In this document: in pieces, positions 61,085 to 64,000 of the stretch | Layout: every line of letters begins with the position of its first letter | How positions within the stretch are numbered: position 1 is the first letter of the stretch | Origin: Fibrobacterota bacterium | Lineage (GTDB): Bacteria > Fibrobacterota > Fibrobacteria > UBA11236 | Reading direction: 5' to 3' | NCBI GenBank assembly: GCA_019509785.1 | Contig: JAEKLQ010000036.1 | Span: 6,040-70,039, forward strand | Length of the DNA: 64,000 bases | Program-made: the position numbers and the translations under genes | The notes under the pieces: generated by a model | Databases searched by the model: none | Seen by the model: the letters and a program-made list of their open reading frames with translations, nothing else | What the model was told of the DNA's origin: nothing

Positions 61085-62131
61085 ATGCTTACCAGGGAAT
61101 CCGCCATCCCGCGCCTCGGCCTCAAGGCCGGCGAATGGGTCATCGTCCGCCCAAAGGAAGAAATCCTCGCCACCCTCGATTCGCGCTCGCGACTGGAAGG
61201 CATGCCCTTCCAACCAGAAATGCTGGTCTATTGCGGCCGGCGGTTCCGGGTGGGGAAGGTCGCGCACAAGACCTGCGATACCGTGAACAAGACAGGCAGC
61301 CGACGGGTCGCCAATGCCGTCCACCTGGAAGGGATCCGCTGCGACGGGGGGGCGCACGGAGGCTGCCAGGCAGGATGCCTGCTATTCTGGAAGGAAGCCT
61401 GGTTGAAAAGGGCCGACGGGCCGGCCCGGACGATTCCTATGCGCCGTCCGGCCGTGGAGGCTAAATCCGCCCCCTGCGCGGAGGCGACCGTATGGGCTTC
61501 CGCGGTCGCGCCCGGATCCCAGCCCGCCGATGCCAACACCATCTGGGTCTGCCAGGCCACGGCCCTCCCCGAAATGACCCGGCCCTTGCGATGGTGGGAC
61601 ATCCGGCAATACTTGATGGATGTCTGGACGCGGAACCATTCCCCCGGAAGAGTCCTCAAGATGCTCGCTTTCGGGACCTTCCGGAACCTGCTTCGCTTAA
61701 GATCAATGCAAGGCTTTCTGTTGCGCGCCTACGATGGCTTCCAACGCATCCGGGGCGGAAGGCCGTATCCCCATGCCAAGGGGACCATCCCGCTCGATCG
61801 CGCCACGCCCCATCAAGAGTTGGGCCTCAAGGCCGGGGACACGGTCCGGGTGAAATCCCCGGAGGAGATCCGGGCGACACTCAACGTGCAAGGCCGCAAT
61901 CGCGGCATGTGGTTCGATCAGGAGATGGTGAAGTATTGCGGCAACCGTTACACCGTGGAAATGCGCGTGGAACGCCTCATCGACGAAACCACCGGGAAGA
62001 TGCTGGCCATGAAATACCCGTGCATCCAGCTGAAAGGGGTGACCTGCGCGGGGGAGTGCACGGCGGATCGCCTGGGTTGCCCGCGCGGGATCAACGCCTA
62101 TTGGCGGGAAATCTGGCTCCAGCGCGCTTAG
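61085..62131 (+). CDS. conserved protein with two copies of a Cys-rich module
   Basis: A 348-residue cytosolic protein. The same module of about 100 residues occurs at the start and end: GLKAGEWVIVRPKEEILATL...MLVYCGRRFRV...CDGGAHGGCQAGC...FWKEAWLKRA (about 12-110), and GLKAGDTVRVKSPEEIRATL...MVKYCGNRYTV...GVTCAGEC...YWREIWLQRA (about 249-348). Each has a CG pair followed by a CxxxxxxC-type cluster and a WKE/WRE-WLxR ending, so metal binding by the cysteines is possible. The middle region (ANTIWVCQATALPEMTRPLR) links the two. I recall similar uncharacterised proteins but no function is known. Confidence 0.75.
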   Translation: MLTRESAIPRLGLKAGEWVIVRPKEEILATLDSRSRLEGMPFQPEMLVYCGRRFRVGKVAHKTCDTVNKTGSRRVANAVHLEGIRCDGGAHGGCQAGCLLFWKEAWLKRADGPARTIPMRRPAVEAKSAPCAEATVWASAVAPGSQPADANTIWVCQATALPEMTRPLRWWDIRQYLMDVWTRNHSPGRVLKMLAFGTFRNLLRLRSMQGFLLRAYDGFQRIRGGRPYPHAKGTIPLDRATPHQELGLKAGDTVRVKSPEEIRATLNVQGRNRGMWFDQEMVKYCGNRYTVEMRVERLIDETTGKMLAMKYPCIQLKGVTCAGECTADRLGCPRGINAYWREIWLQRA

Positions 62132-62171
62132 AATCCGTTTTCGCCCTCGCGCATTTTTTAAATATTACCCC

Positions 62172-63749
62172 ATGCCCAAAAAGCTCTGCTTCCGCCTCGC
62201 GCTCGCATGCGCGGTTTTCCTCGCCTGCGCCTCCGCCGCCCGCGCCAACGCCCTGAAGGATCATCTCTCCGTGTTCTTCGAGATGGAACCCAGCGATTCG
62301 GTCGTGGCCCTGGAACAACTCTCCGCCACCACCCTTAAGATTACCGTAGCCGATCCGGCCACCGGCCAAACGCGCGCCTTGAAAGAAGAGATCGGCTCCA
62401 AGCCGATGCAAAAGCTTTTGACCGAAGCCAACGATCTCGGCCTCAAGACCATCCACTGGTCCTCTGCAGATGAATCCGCCCTGCCGCCCGTCCAGGGAAC
62501 CGGGGGGGCCGGGAAATCCTCCGCCTCCGATCCGCTGTCGACTACCGGCCCCGCCGCTTCGGCCCATCCCGCGGCCGATAGCGGATCGTCACCGCGATCC
62601 CTTTCCGCCGAAGCCGACGCGGGACCGTCACCGGCCCAAGCCCGCAAGCCGGAACCGGGCTCGCGCCGCAGCTTGTCTTCGCAGCGCAAGAACCGCATGT
62701 ATTACATCGGCAGCCAAACGCTCCTCAGCACCTACGTATACGGGCTTTCGGTGCCGCTCGCCTTCGACGTGCAAAGCACGCGGGCCAAGGTCGCCGCGCC
62801 CATGATCATCGCCCCCTTCGCCTTCGGAACGCATTTCTGGTTCGCCAAGAACCGCCCCTTCGAGGACGCCCATGCCAAGGGCACCTCGTACTTGTCCCTC
62901 GCGTCCCTATACGCGTCGCACGCCCTGCCCTTCGCGCTCATGTCCTGGGACGATGCGGAGGCCGCCTGGAAGGTGGCCGCCACCGCCACCCTGTTCACCT
63001 ATCCCTTGGGCATCTACGGCGGGTACATGCTGGGCGATGCGCATGTCGATCAACCCGGCCGCATCGATATCGAATCCAAGTTCGCCCTCGGTTTCGGCCT
63101 GCTGGGTTTCTTCTCGCCCTTCATCTATTACGAAAAGGTGAATGAGCGTACGCAAGAGCCCATCATCCGCTTGGGGTTGGGGCAGGCGGTGGCGCTGGCG
63201 ACTGCCGGGCATTTCCTGGCCGATCAATATCGCAGCGGGGAGAACATCCCGGACGGGGTGAACACCGGCATTCTCGATCATACCGCCTTGGGCGGAACGC
63301 TGGGCCTGGAAATCGCCGCCCTCTCCGATGCCGGCTCGGTGCGGCCCTGGTTCGGAGCGGCCTTACTGGGCGGAACCTTAGGTTTCATGGAGGGCTTGTT
63401 CTACTACCGCGACAGTTACGACAGCAAGGAGCGCGGCCTTTACAACAGCCTCGGGGCCCTGGCGGGCACCATGGTGGGCGGCGGGATCGCCGTCCTCGTC
63501 TTCGATGGTGGGCAATCGGATTACGCCATGAAGGCGGGCATTACCTCATTACTGGTGGGAGGCGCCTGGGCCGGCTACTGGATCACCGACATCCTGACCA
63601 TGGGAATGGAGGACCGCGGGGCGGCGAGGCCGGCGAAATGGACCGATCGCCTGGCGCTGAATCCCTTTCCGCTGCCGGAGCCGGTGGTTCTGAACCACCA
63701 TGTCTCGGATGTACGCTATCGGGTGCCGGGCGTGACCTTCACGTTCTGA
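62172..63749 (+). CDS. exported multi-pass membrane protein of unknown function
   Basis: Not recognised. A 525-residue protein with a signal peptide (MPKKLCFRLALACAVFLACA, cleavage near ARA), a short soluble domain (about 30-100), a Ser/Pro/Ala-rich linker (about 100-165) and then about eight Gly-rich hydrophobic segments (ATATLFTYPLGIYGGYMLGD, FALGFGLLGFFSPFIYYEKV, ALGGTLGLEIAAL, GALAGTMVGGGIAVLVF). The glycine-zipper look recalls the exported protein at 7422-8027. The C-terminus ends GVTFTF. It follows the Cys-module gene by 40 bases on the same strand and may be in the same transcript. Confidence 0.6.
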   Translation: MPKKLCFRLALACAVFLACASAARANALKDHLSVFFEMEPSDSVVALEQLSATTLKITVADPATGQTRALKEEIGSKPMQKLLTEANDLGLKTIHWSSADESALPPVQGTGGAGKSSASDPLSTTGPAASAHPAADSGSSPRSLSAEADAGPSPAQARKPEPGSRRSLSSQRKNRMYYIGSQTLLSTYVYGLSVPLAFDVQSTRAKVAAPMIIAPFAFGTHFWFAKNRPFEDAHAKGTSYLSLASLYASHALPFALMSWDDAEAAWKVAATATLFTYPLGIYGGYMLGDAHVDQPGRIDIESKFALGFGLLGFFSPFIYYEKVNERTQEPIIRLGLGQAVALATAGHFLADQYRSGENIPDGVNTGILDHTALGGTLGLEIAALSDAGSVRPWFGAALLGGTLGFMEGLFYYRDSYDSKERGLYNSLGALAGTMVGGGIAVLVFDGGQSDYAMKAGITSLLVGGAWAGYWITDILTMGMEDRGAARPAKWTDRLALNPFPLPEPVVLNHHVSDVRYRVPGVTFTF

Positions 63750-64000
63750 GCCGGCTCCGCTGATAGGAACGCCGGCGCTTCCGACGAAATTAGGGAAAGG
63801 TTTTCCCCACTAGTTTATCCGGATCCCGCCGAACAATTGGCCTTCGGAACCCGTTAAAACAATCTATTATAAAGACCTACACCGATTTGAAACACCGGCA
63901 GACTGTCGTTTCGCCGGTTTCGGGAGAGGGATGCAGCAGATACCGGGTCGCGCCGCATGAAGCTGGTCGAGGTCATCCAGCCCGCTCCAGACGTAATCCG

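Noticed and set aside
63957-64000. Possible start of a gene running off the window (MKLVEVIQPAPDVI)
   Set aside because: Only 14 codons are visible and no strong ribosome site is seen, so it cannot be supported; 63750-63956 shows no gene either.

Overview
This is a GC-rich, gene-dense stretch of bacterial chromosome. Two lineage markers point to the phylum Fibrobacterota: a TIGR02147/DUF4423 regulator (9340-10236), a paralogous family first described in Fibrobacter, and a fibro-slime domain protein (53987-56077). Many lipoproteins, TonB receptors and outer-membrane barrels show a diderm cell. The high GC argues for an environmental Fibrobacterota lineage rather than rumen Fibrobacter succinogenes. 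About 60 protein genes, one tRNA-His, two good intrinsic terminators and several operator-like sites can be supported. There are no rRNA genes, CRISPR arrays, intact insertion sequences or prophage.

Layout. 1-8.7 kb: house-cleaning and small enzymes (MazG-like, VOC, DinB, DUF1223), a CE2-type esterase, a beta-helix secreted protein and a TMEM175-like channel. 8.7-12.2 kb: the TIGR02147 regulator coupled to a lipoprotein, divergent from a spondin-module lipoprotein, with repeated half-sites between them. 12.3-22 kb: a PLP-dependent sulfur enzyme, a Cu/Zn-SOD-like lipoprotein lacking metal ligands, pirin, a DsbA-like protein, an SDR, a lipoprotein with caspase/clostripain-like motifs, a UbiB kinase and an XRE regulator. 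22-28 kb: a Ski2-like helicase, a lower-GC GmrSD-like restriction gene and a ConA-fold lipoprotein. 28-33 kb: a TonB receptor, YfiR and hybrid histidine kinase operon. 33-46 kb: outer-membrane proteins (one split by an in-frame stop), GNAT, phytase-like, catalase-like, RDD, a second TonB receptor with a lipoprotein, and an MFS exporter. 46-51.5 kb: an antidote-like regulator with a lipoprotein, tRNA-His, and a Ca2+-loop lipoprotein coupled to a barrel. 51.5-64 kb: IMPase, acetylxylan-esterase-like hydrolase, fibro-slime protein, a cyclophilin-FKBP fusion, a lower-GC insertion next to a broken FKBP copy, a methyltransferase/Crp-Fnr pair with tandem Fnr-like boxes, and two poorly known proteins.

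Taken together, this is mostly cell-envelope and surface biology. Several secreted carbohydrate-active proteins (CE2 esterase, beta-helix protein, ConA-fold protein, acetylesterase) fit a polysaccharide-degrading life. A recurring theme is a regulator translated or transcribed together with a lipoprotein (TIGR02147 plus a GGGTDVGN lipoprotein; an antidote-like regulator plus a lipoprotein), and receptor or barrel genes coupled to lipoproteins. The best candidates for undescribed biology are the TIGR02147 operator and lipoprotein unit, the ligand-less SOD-like lipoprotein, and the lipoprotein with caspase-like motifs and its membrane partner.
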